A DNA stretch of 60,000 bases from Membranipora membranacea (lineage: Eukaryota > Bryozoa > Gymnolaemata > Cheilostomatida > Membraniporidae): assembly GCA_914767715.1 (NCBI GenBank), contig OU612073.1, forward strand, positions 5,272,001 through 5,332,000. Direction: 5' to 3'. The stretch's first letter is position 1, and the number at the start of each line of letters is the position of its first letter. A program made the translations under genes and the position numbers. The notes below the pieces were generated by a model. It had not been told where the DNA came from and ran no database searches. It worked only from the letters and a program-made list of their open reading frames with translations. This document shows, one piece after another, positions 1 to 14,000 of this stretch.

Positions 1-184
1 AGCAGAGGATAAAAATATGGATCAATGTGGTGTTATTCGTGGGTGCAAATCGTTGCGCAACATTAATGTTTTCTGTATAAAGAGCCGTCAGTTAAGGATG
101 TCAGAAAAGTCTTTGGATATAGTAATTTCTTTTTTCATCCAATCAGAGGGTCATAATAATAACGACTTTTGATTCTTTATACAG

Positions 185-1679
185 GGCTACTTCTGACGAT
201 GAAGAAATGGATATAAAATTCGTCAATCCTAATCTGGTCTCTCCCCGTAAGACGCCGATACACGTAGTCAAGCCTGCGCTGAAGTCCTCGATGCAGTCAC
301 TGAGATCAACGCCTGGCGGAGTGAGACGGGATTCCGCTGTTAAATTCTCTAAAGACATCCATATGAGGTCGTCCAGCAGTCTTGATCAGAGGTACACTTT
401 TCTGATTAATAAGTTTGTGAACATTTTAATTCACTTACAGGATGTTACCACTACTAAAGTTACATAATGTCTAGATAAATCAATAGGGCAAGCATATTAG
501 ATTACCAGAACATATTTGCTGCATTTACTGGTTAGAGATAGTATTCAATGTAAAAGAATGAGAAAAATATCGCCTAAATGGAGTCTTTTTTTTAGTCCTT
601 TTTATTGGTGTAACTCTCATCTAAGAATGACCTAAGCATAATGGGCCTAGACAAAGTTTAGTCCATTTGCCTGCATACTAGTTGCTAGGGGAAGCAACTC
701 CAAATGCAGGAAAATGGACCAAATATGATCTAATCTGGGCCATACTAGAGGTGCCCCAATCCTATGGAAAATATGGTGTGTGCAGCTAGACCTTTAATCT
801 TTTTATGGGTGATGATTACAGTTATGTATGGGAATGAGAGGTAAGACCAGTAAGAACAGGATTGACAACTCACATGTCATGAGATTGCTAACACCGATAT
901 TATGTGGTTCAGTTTCACTCCTATTTTGTTGATAACAAACACGAGTATATGAGAGTATACTAGTTGGGATCTCGGATACTGGGGCAGTTCTGGTTTGGCA
1001 AGAGCAGTGTGCTTTATGTGATTTGTTCAACATATCCTATTTGAGTTTTGCCGTTTATGAATATTGTCATTAAATGTTAGTTTAAGAGATGGCCAGATAT
1101 AGTAACTTATGCTGTATTTTTATTAAAAGCAGAAGCCCTCGGATGGAGCCGCTGAGGCCGTTTCCAGATAATAGTATACTAAAGCACTCTAATAACCGCA
1201 GACCACCACCGCTAGCGCAGAGGTCACAGCAATATGACAGTGCCTATAGCAGCGCCTCACCGCAGCTGATAGTAGACCTGGGATCATCACCTTCACCACC
1301 CCGTAAATCTAAGTCTCTACCACGTTGCTCTCATAGGCAGAATTCACAGCCCTCTCTGAAATCTTATTCGCAGACCGCAAAGAGACCTAAACGTAAATGT
1401 ATGAGTGACAATGATGCAGCATCTTCATCCTCACAGGAGCAGCTATATAACTCTCCATTAAGTGTAGCTCCGCCTCCACCAAACGAGAGGTCACGGAGAG
1501 GTCAACGATCAAGAGGTCAAGGAGCTGACGTGTCAAGGTCATCTTCAGCACACAGTAATAGACAACTTCCTATAGGGATGAACAGAAGAACTGCTATACC
1601 TGAAAATGACGATGATTTGATCATAAAAATAGACAACGACCTTGATCACATGATCAAAACTAGTCCTTCTAAAAAGTAG
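185..1679 (+). CDS. 3' end of a Ser/Pro-rich disordered protein (partial, last two exons)
   Basis: Two coding exons are visible, 185-391 and 1130-1679. Exon one follows an acceptor ending in ACAG and ends at a GT donor (GAG|GTACAC). Exon two follows AAAAG, and the split codon AG|C keeps one frame to the TAG at 1677-1679. The visible part is about 250 residues. It begins with an acidic stretch (SDDEEMD), then has many Ser/Arg/Pro clusters (RRPPPLAQRS, SPSPPRKSK, PPPPNERSRRGQ) and ends with a mixed acidic and basic tail (ENDDDLIIKIDND, then SPSKK). No folded domain or membrane segment is visible. The first 180 bases of the window hold no exon I can support, so the start lies upstream. It may be the disordered tail of a scaffold or signalling protein, but I do not recognise the family. 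The exon-exon join is inferred from phase. Confidence 0.6.
643..741. repeat. palindromic MITE, TAGATCAAGTTTGG family, copy 1
   Basis: The left arm carries AGTTTAGTCC and TTGCCTGCAT; the right arm carries AGCAACTCCAAATGCAGG and TGGACCAAA in inverse orientation. Short matching flanks (TGGGCC) lie on both sides. It sits in the intron of the first gene. A half copy of another hairpin (GCCCCAATCCTATGG) follows at about 755-770. Confidence 0.7.
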
Positions 1680-2755
1680 TATAACTATTTAGGAATGTTT
1701 TGTGCCATTTAAACTTATACGAATCTCCTGGTGCAATCACACACATAGTCGTTATCATTTTTTATTGTATATTTTTAGTATTATTTGATATTTTGCCATT
1801 TGGCTTCTTTTCCTCACTTGAGACGCAAAGTGAAATATTCATAGTCACATAATATGAAGATTTTCGAATATTGTTGCCTGTAATGAAAGGCCAAATTTTT
1901 TTCACACAAAATGGAAAGCCTGAAATATTGGAAAGTCTTTTCCGGAAAACACAGCAGGTGGTTGTGGTATAATTTTGTTTTTTCATTGCCAATTTTTAAG
2001 TTTGTGCTAGTAGAAGGTCTTGACCGTTCTTGTGTATATAAACATATATATTTATATTTACGAATATGATCGTTTATTATCATATTTCTGAATTTCTGGT
2101 CAAAGTATTCTTCTACACTCGAATGTACATGCATGTTACTTTTGTTAGATGAGATTATCTGTATATACATAAGAAATGAGATTCTGATATTGAGAATGAT
2201 CTGAGCATTATTCACAAGCAATCATATAGTGTTGCACACTGCTTGCAGATGGACTATATGATACCAGTCTCTCTGCACCGCAGCGACAGTGCCACAAACT
2301 TATCCAATTGACCTAATTACATCTTGCCTATGATAGCTAACTGTTTCCCAGTGCGGATTGGGTGACTTATCTGTTTTAGAACTTTTTGAATTAGTTCCGT
2401 CGCTATGGTGCAAGGTTAACCAACCTAAATTGATTGGTGCACATGCGCAAAGTTTTAGTGTTGTGCAAGGATGACAGCAAATTGCAACTGACAAATGTTG
2501 TCTTGGGAATATCCTTTGCACAAAGGCAAGAAGAATCAATTAATTTTAACCAGTAAATCCAATGAACTCTTTCCTCTGAGAGGGTTTATTGATCAATCGC
2601 TGAATAGCAATTTTAAAGCTCGAAATGACAACTATTTTGGGAGTTGTCTTCTTCTTGTACACCACAAGACAACTCTATAATCTGGGCTCTGCACATTGAA
2701 GCATATGAAACAAATAGCGGTTCTGTTTGAAACAGTCATTCAATCACAGGTGGCC

Positions 2756-2872
2756 TAGCCCAAGTTGGATCAAGTTTGCCTGCATTCAGAATTGCTTCCC
2801 CCAACTCCGGCCACGGCTTTTCAGTGGAGGGGTAGCAAACCCGAATGCAAGCAAAGTAGATAAAACTTGATT
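2756..2872. repeat. palindromic MITE, TAGATCAAGTTTGG family, copy 2 with target duplication
   Basis: The arms are GGATCAAGTTTGCCTGCATT and its partner GAATGCAAGCAAAG plus AAACTTGATT. The sequence CACAGGTGGCC lies on both sides (2745-2755 and 2873-2883), which is the visible target-site duplication; its exact length is blurred by the element ends. Confidence 0.75.
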
Positions 2873-5800
2873 CACAGGTGGCCATGTTGCTACAAATCCA
2901 GTTGACATCCAGAATTATTGTGATACTACTGACAAACCACTCTCAATGCACTCCAAATATGTATGGTAATGTAAATCCAACAATGAAACTTAATTAAGGC
3001 ATAACTGTCATATTTTGAGCTGACAACAAAACAAAACAATTTGAAGGGTGTGGATATTTCAAGTCAACAATTTACTGTTTAGCGAAAACAGATTTCATTA
3101 TTCCATTGTGCATATCCTTTCACTTACAACGAATTATACAATTTGGATTAAAACTTGATGCACAAAAGACCTAATTAAATTAAGATTTTCAATAGGATAA
3201 GAAACATTGCAGCCATATTTCTATAAACTACTAGGATCTATTTTGATGGCGAGTTGATAGGATTGATATAATTTTTGAAAAGGCCGATGTGTTTTTCTTA
3301 TTATATCATAACACAAATACCAGAGTGAGAACAGCCGAGAGACCAGCTATCAGGTACTGTGATTAGGCGTTGACCGCCCATTCACACGTGCCCTAATCAC
3401 AATACAGTTCTGCATGAATGAATGCGTTTGCAATCATAACCAGTGCTAAAATCGTTCACACTCTAGTTTTCTGCCTTACAGCTCACATTGCCGCGCTGTG
3501 ATTAGTCGAGCTCTGAAGCGGCATTATCAGTTATTGGTGTACGTAGGACGATATAGGCAGAGTATCGATACAATTGATAAAACTAGGAAACGGCAGTTCA
3601 CAGTTAGACTAGAGTAAAAACAGCGGTGCGGTTGGATGTAGCAAGTCTGTCAATATTTGTGTTGACTTTGGCTGCAGTACCAGGAATTAAAAGTCGTTAT
3701 CTTATTCTTCGGCTAAGAAAAAGGGAAAGGTTAGTGCTTACCACTTGGCTTTTTTTTAGCTTGTGTGAATGTACAAAACCCTGTTCATTCGTCATCTTCT
3801 ACCCTTTTGACTTTCCAGCTGGGGGTAATGTCAGCAATGTTACACTCATTGCCCAAATGCTTGCAGGTATAAATATGCCATGTCACGCGTACACTTTTTT
3901 GTTGTTGTTGACAAAATAAGTGGCCGCATGACAAGGCTAGGTATGAATGGGGCTGGGGCGTTGTGCTGCCCTTCAATTTTGCATATCAGAGCAGAGCAGT
4001 AGGCTACAACTAAGTCATTTTGCACAAGTTTTTGCACTTTGGTGGTCAACTGGTTAGAGTTTTCAGACAACATCATCAAACAGACAGGAAATGTTATGCA
4101 TTCAGATCACTTATTTGGTTACCATGGCCAGCATGGGCAAATGGTAATGTTGCTCAGCATTACCATAAGGTCCTGATCAGATATGGAGCGTTTATAGCTT
4201 GGCTATCTCTCTCTACCATCTTGCCTCTACTCGCAAACAATACAGACCTACCCATGATTGAGACGAGACTACCGGCACCAGCGCTTTCAAACTCAGACAT
4301 CGTACATCATTAGCTGCCACTTCCATCTCACGCAGAGCCTAGAAGCTGAAACAACTTGTTCTACATCCAGGAAAAATGTGAATACATGACCAATACGATT
4401 AAGAAACTCACAATGGCGCAGCCTGCCAACCAATCGCACTTGATTTAACACTGGAAAGACCCTAGGACATGTAATTGGTCTTGTCTGTAGCAGTGCCTAA
4501 TGCCTGGGTCTGTCTACCTGTTTAACTATTGACATATCAATGCAGGATTATCAGATTGAATTGATAATTATATATTCCGAAATTTCCTCAGCTACAATAA
4601 CAACAGGTCGAAGAGTCAATATAATAAGCAAGTAAGTCTTCTGTTATCACAATTGGAATCAATGTGAAAGCTTATAAACTTTTATACACAAAAAACAGAA
4701 TTTACTGATTGAAATGTTATGGTGTAACATCGAAAGAATAAGGCTAATCAACAGCGAAAGGCGAAACTGGCATTGGGGTATTGAGACATCAAAGGGTAAA
4801 GCTACACAGAGATCATGAGATCAGATAGTAGATTAAGCTCTTGCGTTGTAATGTCTTTGAGATGGTATTTACCTAATAGTGTGGGCAGCTCAAAAACACA
4901 GCTTGTGGTAATTCCGCTAGCCAAAATAGTCTTGAACCTATTTAATTGATCCAGAAACGATAAAACACTTTTACCCTAATTGGATCTCAGGTAACAATCA
5001 GATAATAGTATATAGGCATGTTGTAACGTTTCATATAAAATAGCAATTAAATCAATATCAACCAGTTACTTTTATTGGTGTTTGCTGATTAATGGGGAGC
5101 AATAAAACATCAATTTACTCTGAAACAGGTTTGAGGAAACAAGGAATTATTAGTTTGAGCATGTTTTGATTATGTACTGTGTAGCTATTTGTTGCAGGAG
5201 AAATGTAGGCGTAGATTGGAAGAGTACAGTAATCCGTTAACCTCAGCGAGAACTAGTCTGGGTCCCCCCCCCCCCCCAGACTCTTGCCCCCCTCCTGTCC
5301 GACCCCCCTAGTCGGGGAAGTCCTTGAGTCTGTCCTTGCAAAAACCAACTGTCAAGAAATGCAAATTGGTCCACATCTTAATGCTAAAGAGACCATATAC
5401 CATAAACCACAGGAATTTAAAGTGAAATCAGCGACAGTTAATAATAGGGTTTGACAATAAAAGTGAATTAATTTTCGAAACTTGAGGGTGTCAAGTCAAG
5501 CTGACATTTCCTTTAAATATCCTGTCTTTGACATGTTCGCTGTAGTGATGGCTAGCATTTCAGTATCTGCAACTAAACCGTACAGTGAATAATCAAGCCT
5601 TCGTATAAAATCGACAAGTTTCCAAATCTATTAGCTGTATTTGATGTTCAATGGCACGGTCTCTATATCCCAACGTAGGCTAAAAGCCTCAGAAATTACA
5701 TTTCTTGGAATCAGTATTTTCAATGACCACCCACTTAAAAAAGCTGAGCGACATTTATTGGAGTAGGGACGACTGAAAATTAGTAAAGTATTCTTGTGGG

Positions 5801-6088
5801 GATAAAGTAATTACGGGATTGTTACATGCATCCTGGTAATCCACGTTAGTACTGAATGTGAAAATGTTGGCAGCACATCTAAGTCTCACACAACTAACGC
5901 GGTATTATAATATTGATATTCTGAGATGGAAATGTACATAATTTGCAGGTCGTATACTTATATTCGAGGCACAAGCTATTGGATTTAACAAGCTTGCAGG
6001 ACTGCTACTTGCACACACCGTGTCGGTAAAGATTTACCCTCAAACTTCTTTGATCTAATTATTGCTCCATCGAACCGACGGAGAACAC

Positions 6089-6210
6089 TTAGACCAAGTT
6101 TAGTCAATTTGCCTGCATTTGGAGTTGCTCCCGATCTACTGGTCACTTCCACGGCGTGTCCAGTCAAAGGGAGCAATTGGAATGCAGGCAATTGGATTAA
6201 ACTTGATTTA
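6089..6210. repeat. palindromic MITE, TAGATCAAGTTTGG family, copy 3 with 8-bp TSD
   Basis: This is the best-preserved copy. The left arm reads TTAGACCAAGTTTAGTC then TTGCCTGCATTTGGAGTTGC. The right arm reads GGAGCAATTGGAATGCAGGC then GGATTAAACTTGATTTA. GAGAACAC is duplicated at 6081-6088 and 6211-6218. Confidence 0.85.
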
Positions 6211-7826
6211 GAGAACACTGGAATGGTTATTGATCAACATCAGAAGGGCACCTGTCACTGGGCTGTCACTGGGCATAACCATGCAGGTAGTCCTGATGTG
6301 ACAGGAGAACCTGCACACCCATGTCATCTCTTTGACATTTGACACTTTCCATCACCAAAGAGTCTTCTGTACCCTGATAGTGTATATCATTAGCTTTGAT
6401 CATCAATTATAGATCGACTTAATCTATCAAGGGAAATTACCATGAGTGATTTTCTATTGATGACAAAAAGTTTGAAAAAAGTTCGTGGCTCCGAAGGAAC
6501 AATAGTACCCTGGACTAGCAGTCGAGGCATTGAACGAGCGTGCAATCTAACAAACCGCTTTTTGCCGAGCTTCACTTCACCGATGTTTGGCACCTATTCT
6601 GTCTAGTCAGAGGGAAATATGTGAACGCCAGATGCTAAATGACTAACTGCCTGTTTTGAGCTCAAAATCATCAATCGACCAATACTGGTTAGAGTTAATC
6701 AGCTATTTTGGTAAACATGAGAATTTTGATTGTTTTGTTTTTGTATTTGTAGAGTTGTTTTCTGAGGAATGCATCAAGTGTGAGAATAATCATCCATGTC
6801 CCACTTCTGACATGCTGAGAACAGTCTGAACTACTCAACTGATCTACTAAAACATAATAGGATCAATTCTCTGCAATAACTCGCAAATTAGATATCGGTA
6901 GGTTTTACTGTCAATAACCAGTCTGCTTATGTTTTAGGCTATAAGTGTCACTCCTAAGTGAGTTAGTTAGTCTAAATTCATCTTATGGGTCGAATCGGGA
7001 TAATATCATCTGGTTTTGCAAACGAAAGCAGTACCGACTACCGAGTGTGAATATCTAGTTTTACGAGCTTGGAAGTATACACCCATTGTGTAATAGCTAT
7101 GAACGCAAAGAATTAGCCTTCTTGAACTTTTGATCGAAAACGATTAGTGTAAAAAGCTGATGTAGGTGGGTATTTTTGCAATGCTCTGACATTTCCACAC
7201 AATGATGCGCATATTGTACATAATATATACCCACCAATATAACTCAGGTCAAAGCCATTCATACAGAACTGGTATGTTTTCAATCTCAGTAAGCAGTCTT
7301 GCAGATAGTTTCCAGGGATTCAGTACACAAATTGAGCGTAATCACACACCAGTATTTAATTTGTTGAAAAATAATTAATGGCAGACTTTTTTTTAAACGT
7401 TGCCAACACTTCAAAGGGTGACTTTGAGCTCATTTTCTTTAACTTTATCTGCATAATATCCTTTAACTTTTAGCCCATGTTTTTAACAGCGAAGTAATCA
7501 CAAAAAGACAGTAAACTAAAAACCGTTTGAGTCACTTAGGTCATTTTTAAATAAGATATGAACAGGAATGAACAGGAAAGGCTTTGAAAGGCTTTGAGTG
7601 TAGAACGCTAATAGCGGTAATTGATAAGAAATTCAAGTGTGTAGGCTATATCCTGCATAGAGTAAAAGGTTGTCTGGCTGTCTATGCAAACACGGATTAG
7701 ACATAAGGTAACCCATATGTGAGATAATTTATATTGCAACACTTCAGAGACATGCGGTGACATCTAGACATATTCAGTTTTTTACTAGCTTGGGCTTTCC
7801 TATGTGTACTGGGAGATTGTGAGCTC

Positions 7827-7915
7827 AAGCTTGTCTTGACAAGCTTTGTTGTGGGCGGGGGGGGGGGGAGCGGAGGGGGGGCGAGGGGATCACAATAAAG
7901 CCTGTCAAGGCTGGC
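7827..7915. repeat. hairpin with poly-G loop
   Basis: The left arm (AGCTTGTCTTGACAAGCTTT) and the reverse complement of the right arm (CACAATAAAGCCTGTCAAGG) match imperfectly. The loop is G-rich, with a run of 12 G at 7857-7868 and further G runs to about 7886. It resembles other small fold-back elements in this window. Confidence 0.55.
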
Positions 7916-8036
7916 TAGCAAAGCTCCTAATAGGGACTCCGTACTTCTAACACATGACGATATAGGAGTAACACCTAAACTCATTTGCCAACTTTGTACT
8001 TATTTTTGCATCATGTTTACTTGTAGGTTGTTGAAA

Positions 8037-11000
8037 ATGTCTGAGATATCGTACACAGAGACAGGCGCAGATGATCTCACTGTAAAAACTATACCCAGTC
8101 CTCTGACTGGATACACTCTACTAGCTATCGGTGAGTGTGAATAAAATTACAATTTTTAGCAGAATCTGAGAAATAAGATCTGAAAACATCTTGGGATTTG
8201 GCACATGCATGCATATTAGCATCAGAGACTATAGATATATCTATAGTCTCTGTTAGCATATTAGCATATTAGCAAGTGTATCAGTGTTGAAAACTAATCA
8301 TCGATTGAAAGTATTTGGTATCTTTGGTTTCAGTGTTTTGAAGTGTAAACCAGGGTCACAACCACATGTAGCTCATTAGGTTATCATTTGGGGGGGTCGG
8401 GGGGGGGGGGGGGGGCTCATACTACTACCAGGACCACCACAAATGAATCATTAAAATTTGTTATTAAGGCTAATCAGGAAACCACAAGCAGGCGTGGGAG
8501 TTGGATTTAATCTTAATTGTCTCCTTGTAAATTTTCTCAGGGCAATATTTAATAAGATTGAAGGAAAACAAAACCATCTCATATCCTCCAGAAAACTGAG
8601 TGTGTCATTGCTATATACTATTCACTATTTGCCAAAGTGTCATAATATTCTCTCAACTAATTGTCCCATAACAATCATATTCCTGCTACTGACAAATGGC
8701 CAGATTCATCAATGCATATCCAATAAATTACTGGATAGCAGACACATGAAAAGTACCGAAATAGCTGTGGAGGGATTAGCAGGGGTGGGAGAAGTGGCAC
8801 AATTATTTTTAGCGGTCTATAATTACAAGTACGTATGAGCCCGGCTTCAGACCATGGTTACACTGCGCATGAGATTCTTTATTAAGATAACAAAAATGAT
8901 AAAGATCTCAATCCGCCTTGCACAAGCTTGTTTTCACTTTAAGGTAGAAATACTTTACTAAGATAAAATGTAGATATCATGCAATGCCATATTAAGCCGT
9001 ATTAAGAGTCTATGGTCTTGGTAATGCAAAACCTCACTTTGATAGCATGATACTCAAACCCCTGGGCACTCTAATCCCTCAAAAACTGATATAACTCTTG
9101 ACAAACAAATGAGAAAAATAAGTAGTTTAGAGAGGGGTTTACAAGAGCAAAACCCACTTTAGACTAACAAGTACTGCTAGCTACATCAACACTGTCTGAT
9201 AACTCTGCGATGACCCGGCGATGTGATGTAATACCATACAAGAAGTAATCTATATATCCCTCGGGATCACTCAGACAGACATAATCATCGGGTAAAGCTG
9301 TGGCTACACACACCGTATTTCTATAGGATTGGGGCACTTTTAGTAAGTCAAGTGACATTGGATAGCCTGTGTAGCCTCTCTACAAGTTCCCCAATCCTAT
9401 GGAAAGTGCACGGCTATGAAGTCGGAAATTGCATGACAGTATTAGATGGGTAATTTAAGGTGTTAAAAGTACAATCACAGGTCAGTTAGCCATGAAACCT
9501 AGCAACTTCCAGTTTTTGAGTCTGACATGAAAGAATGAAGTAATATATCAATCACCTCAATGCATAGGATATGATCTGGAAGGACATCTCCGCAGTTTAA
9601 TGACTCTTCATAAGAGGGCATTTTTCTGACCAACTTTAAATTGAAATCTTGATTACCAGACTCATTAAATTCTACGAAGGGAGGAGTGTGAAGAGGTTGT
9701 GGCCATTAAGTTGTTTGAATCAGATAAAGGGGGCTCTTAGGGTCATAATTTGAGCACTAAACACCAACCAAGCTCAGCGCTTTACAAATCTCTTGAGTTT
9801 TGATGTTTATCTAGTTTTGAGTTAATGACTTGACCCCAGGAAACTACCACCCTTCCTGCTAGATTTCACACTCAAGTTTGCTGACTGGACTGCACTCGTA
9901 ACTGACGCCCATCAGCATCATAAGACTAACTTACTTCATCGATGACCTCATCACATATTACAAAGACAGCCCTGAACATTCTGACATACATAATTGGAAA
10001 ACAAGCCACTCTTTGGCAGATCAACCTCATGCTTGATGTCTCATTACTTGTGAGTCAGGATAGTGATACTGGTTTAGGTCAGCACTCGTTCCAAACCAAT
10101 AAAACAAGCTATCCAAAAGGCTAATCAGGCAAAAATGTGACACACCAGATAACGCTAATTAAAATAGATAGACCACAATTAAAACACAAGCTGATAAAAT
10201 TTCACACGTTTAAAACAACACATCACAGAGTAAGGATATATCCTTACTCTGTGAACACATACCACTTATGCTGATTGATGCGTGTGGTCTATCTCAGGTT
10301 TTTTGTTGCTGCTCCACTACACAACAAAAGGAACCTTTGATATCCCGTATCAATATCAACACCTGAAGAGGGGATCAGGTTTGGGATCGTGTGCAAGTTT
10401 ATCCAGATAATCCACTCTCAACACTGATATCCAAGGTTTTCTCATACAATCCTTAATTTTGAGATAATCCTCGGACTTATCCTTATAATTGTAACAAAAT
10501 TCTTCTAAATTTTTACTTGTTCAATCTAAGATCAAGTTTGGTCCAATTTGCCGCTGCTCAGGTCGTTCCCATTGTACTGGTAAGCGGTGGCGAACCGAGT
10601 GGGAGCAACTCCAAATGCAGTCAAATTGCAACAAACATGATCCAGGAAGAACAGAATTCTCCCTGCTTCACCACCTCTATAGGTGATCACAAATTGATCT
10701 GTTTTATTTATTTTACAGTGATAGCAGCTACGATCGTCGCCTTTTTGTTGCTCATTCTACTTGTGTTTGGAATCGTCCTATTGTGTAGAAAATGCTGGTG
10801 TTGCAAACGGTAAGACACATACTTTGTGGCCGAACATGGCAAAAGTTTTCTCATAGGCTGTCATCATGTTTATGGCTGCCATGCATAACTTGATCACATT
10901 GCCCCATAAAGTTTTCATAGATCTCTTCATGACTAATTTGGTAAGAGTTGCAAGTCAGTAAGGTGCTCATAGCCAAGACGTAACAATCTGATTCGATCAT

Positions 11001-14000
11001 GTCTAGCAAAGCTTCACCATGTGATCATATTATTGGAACTCTCAGGACTATTTGACAGAAAGAGGCTGCACTGAGAAATCCGAGACTCGTAACTTTTTGA
11101 CCTACTTATCCCGTGCTAAGAGCACAAAATGGTCGATATTGACCTTTAGATGACAGTATGTCCAGGACACCCACCTGATTTTTTTAACCTCATCACCGAG
11201 GTGTAAATTTACACATTCTTGATTCATCAAGCTTGGCAATATATGTTGACATGGTGAAGCGCTCATAGACATGGTCGAGTGTAGTTGTTTCCTGGCAATG
11301 ATTGCCTCATTGACTAACAACTCTTACAAAATCAGTCATGAGTTGGCTTTAATAAGAGATTTATAATAAAAATGTCTGGTTATTATTGAGCTGCATCAAG
11401 GAAATCTGATCATGCTCAACACATCAGTAGACTGAACATTCATGGTAATTATTTTTGTTGCATGCGTGGAAGAATTGCAGAAGCAGAATTGTTGGAGCAA
11501 ACAATAAAATCCTATGCCTACAACGCTCAGTCAAAGAGATTAACCAGTTACAATGTTGTAACCAGTCCCTGAGTGGAGGATCGTGGATTTTAGGATGATT
11601 AGGTTGTAGGATGGGCAATGGTTAGGGCTAATGTACAAGAGGTTTTAGAGGATCCCTATCCACAAATTGGTTAAAATACCTCTTGAACTGTATGTGCAGC
11701 AAGCTACCAAAACTGAAACTTGAACTAATCAGCCATTGGCTGTGACACATTGATGTTAGCCAATTTACTCTCATAAACAGACAACTTCCGATTGAAGGCT
11801 GCAAAGCTGCAAACAATGTTTTATACAACTTTATACAGTGTTAGCGCCTCTGGTGTGTAGCAGAGTTGTTTTGGGTAATGTGATACCAACAAACAAAACC
11901 TGAGAAGGTCATCAATGAAAGCAAGGAGTAATAGGAAAGTAACTAATGATTATTTGTTGCTACACAAGCTTGTTACAACAAGTTGATTGTTAGATTGTGC
12001 CATTCAGAAGTTCGTTAAGACTTTTAAAAGCTTATTTACAAACAACATAAATGCCAACTCAGCATATGGCGTTAGATCAATGAGGGACTTGGATAGATGA
12101 GTTGAGTTTTCAGAGTTAGTATCTATCTTGCAGGGGGAACTTGAAGGTGCCGGTAGAGGATACAGAGAAAGCAGATACTCATACAAACCTCCTACCGCAG
12201 CAGGGACAGACAGTGTCCGAGATGGAATTGGAGAAGCTGAGTAAGGCCCCTATCACAAACACTAACGGACAACCATACCATCAAAACGGAGCTGATCACA
12301 GAAAATCGGTGAGTTAATTTACATATAAATATCGGTTTTATGGTGAGAGCTATGAACCTCCTCATAGAGAGGGAATTTTTGGTAAGAGCAGGGAGTAAGA
12401 CAGCGGTTTGTGAAATAGCCTATCAATCGTAAAAGTCTAGCCAGAATCCAGGTCAGATTCTGTACAAATCCACCAAATATGACTTCTGTGCAACCAGCTA
12501 TAAATCAGCTTACTGCCAACAAGGAGTAATTACTCCTGCTGTAAAAGCAATGGTTCAATCTTCTTTTACCATATAAAAATAATTAATCAGTGCCCCCAAA
12601 TAAGGCTCATGACAGGACACATACCTGTTTGAAGACCGTATTGTTTAGATTCCAGGTTCAAGTTAAATGTCTATATAGATTAAAAGCCTTATAGATGAGT
12701 TAAGAAGGCAACCAGGGCTATTATCCTAGAGACAGTTTTGATGCCAGGGCAGGTGGTAATCAAGATTTGCGTGTCATGCTTTGCAAGCAAACAATCTGGC
12801 TTAGTGCTCATGAAAATTGGCAAACATAACTACCAACACGTAACGTAGGTGATTGAACCTAGATGGAAACGATACCGAGCAGACGGTACTGGTATCTTAT
12901 TTATCAGTAAACAATAATGAGATTTATGCATACTGAAAGTTGTGTGCCAATCATCTATCAATCATTGTGTGGAATCTTTAATTTGGAATCATCAAAAATT
13001 CATACAGTTGAGAGCATCAATGGTACACTCCCTTAGTATAAGTAAACTTTTGATCAAACTTAGTTGCCAGATCATAATGCTTACTGCCAATTCAATACCA
13101 TACCAGTAGTCTGTATTATGAGTATTACAAAGAAAATTCTGCAAACTCGGATCTACAAGAGCATAATTTTACATGATGCTTTCCATAGGTTTGACCCATA
13201 ATTGTATTTTCATCTTTATTAGGAAATCAAACCACATTACGAGCAGGTGCCCCTGATGATCGGAGATCTACCCTCTCCACCAGAGGCCTCAGATAAGACT
13301 CTCGGTGAAAGTTTACAGAGAACCAACTCCTGGGGTAACAGAAACACCAGCTTCAGACTCAACTTTGATGAAAGGGCGCAAGTTGTCGAGGTATGTTTTG
13401 TATTTTTTGCTTTGATACGGATAACATACCACCTGAGAATCTATGATGAGGTCTCTAAGAGTCGTCAGGCTTGAAAGTGGACCTAGTGCCACCATCGCAG
13501 AGAGGTCATGTATTATAACATGTTTGACCTGTTTTATATCGTGGTCCCGTAGTTAACAGCAGTTTTACAGTGATTAGGAGGGATATCACCATGGAGATAT
13601 ATTAATTAATCTTGATATTATGGTTTAAAAAAAAATCTAAAGATATGATAATAATTTCAGGAAACCGCAATAATCATATTCTTGGTGAGCCACAAAAATT
13701 CAGATTAACACAGGGTTTAACATGAAACTTTAGAGTTTGAATACAGGACTTAAAATATATACATAGTCTCTGGTTTAACTTCAAATTCCAACATCATTTT
13801 TTGTATGAAATGATATCGGAGACAATTTCTAATGAATCAATCATGGTATAGAAGGGAGTTACAGCGCACTTAATAGTACTCTTTCAAAGGGATTTGACTT
13901 GAAAAAATATTTTATGATGCATCACCATTGTTCATTTAACTTTTTTATTTCAGAAATACAGAAGACCGAACAACAACGTTATACCAGAGAAGATGTTGGC

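Larger units (their letters stand above)
1680..8026. other. intergenic region with small repeats, no gene seen
   Basis: No open frame here starts with ATG and looks coding on composition and splice context. The stretch holds two palindromic MITE copies (2756-2872, 6089-6210), a run of 14 C at 5264-5277, and a G-rich hairpin at 7827-7915. At about 3340-3400 an imperfect inverted repeat (TACTGTGATTAGG and its complement) surrounds a short spacer. The 5' end and possible upstream exons of the gene whose exon starts at 8027 may lie here, but I cannot place them. Confidence 0.5.

Noticed and set aside
3626-3919. Signal-peptide-like open frame as first exon of the 8037-15504 gene
   Set aside because: It begins with GTG, the only nearby ATG is followed at once by a stop, and no donor phase could be tied to the exon at 8027.
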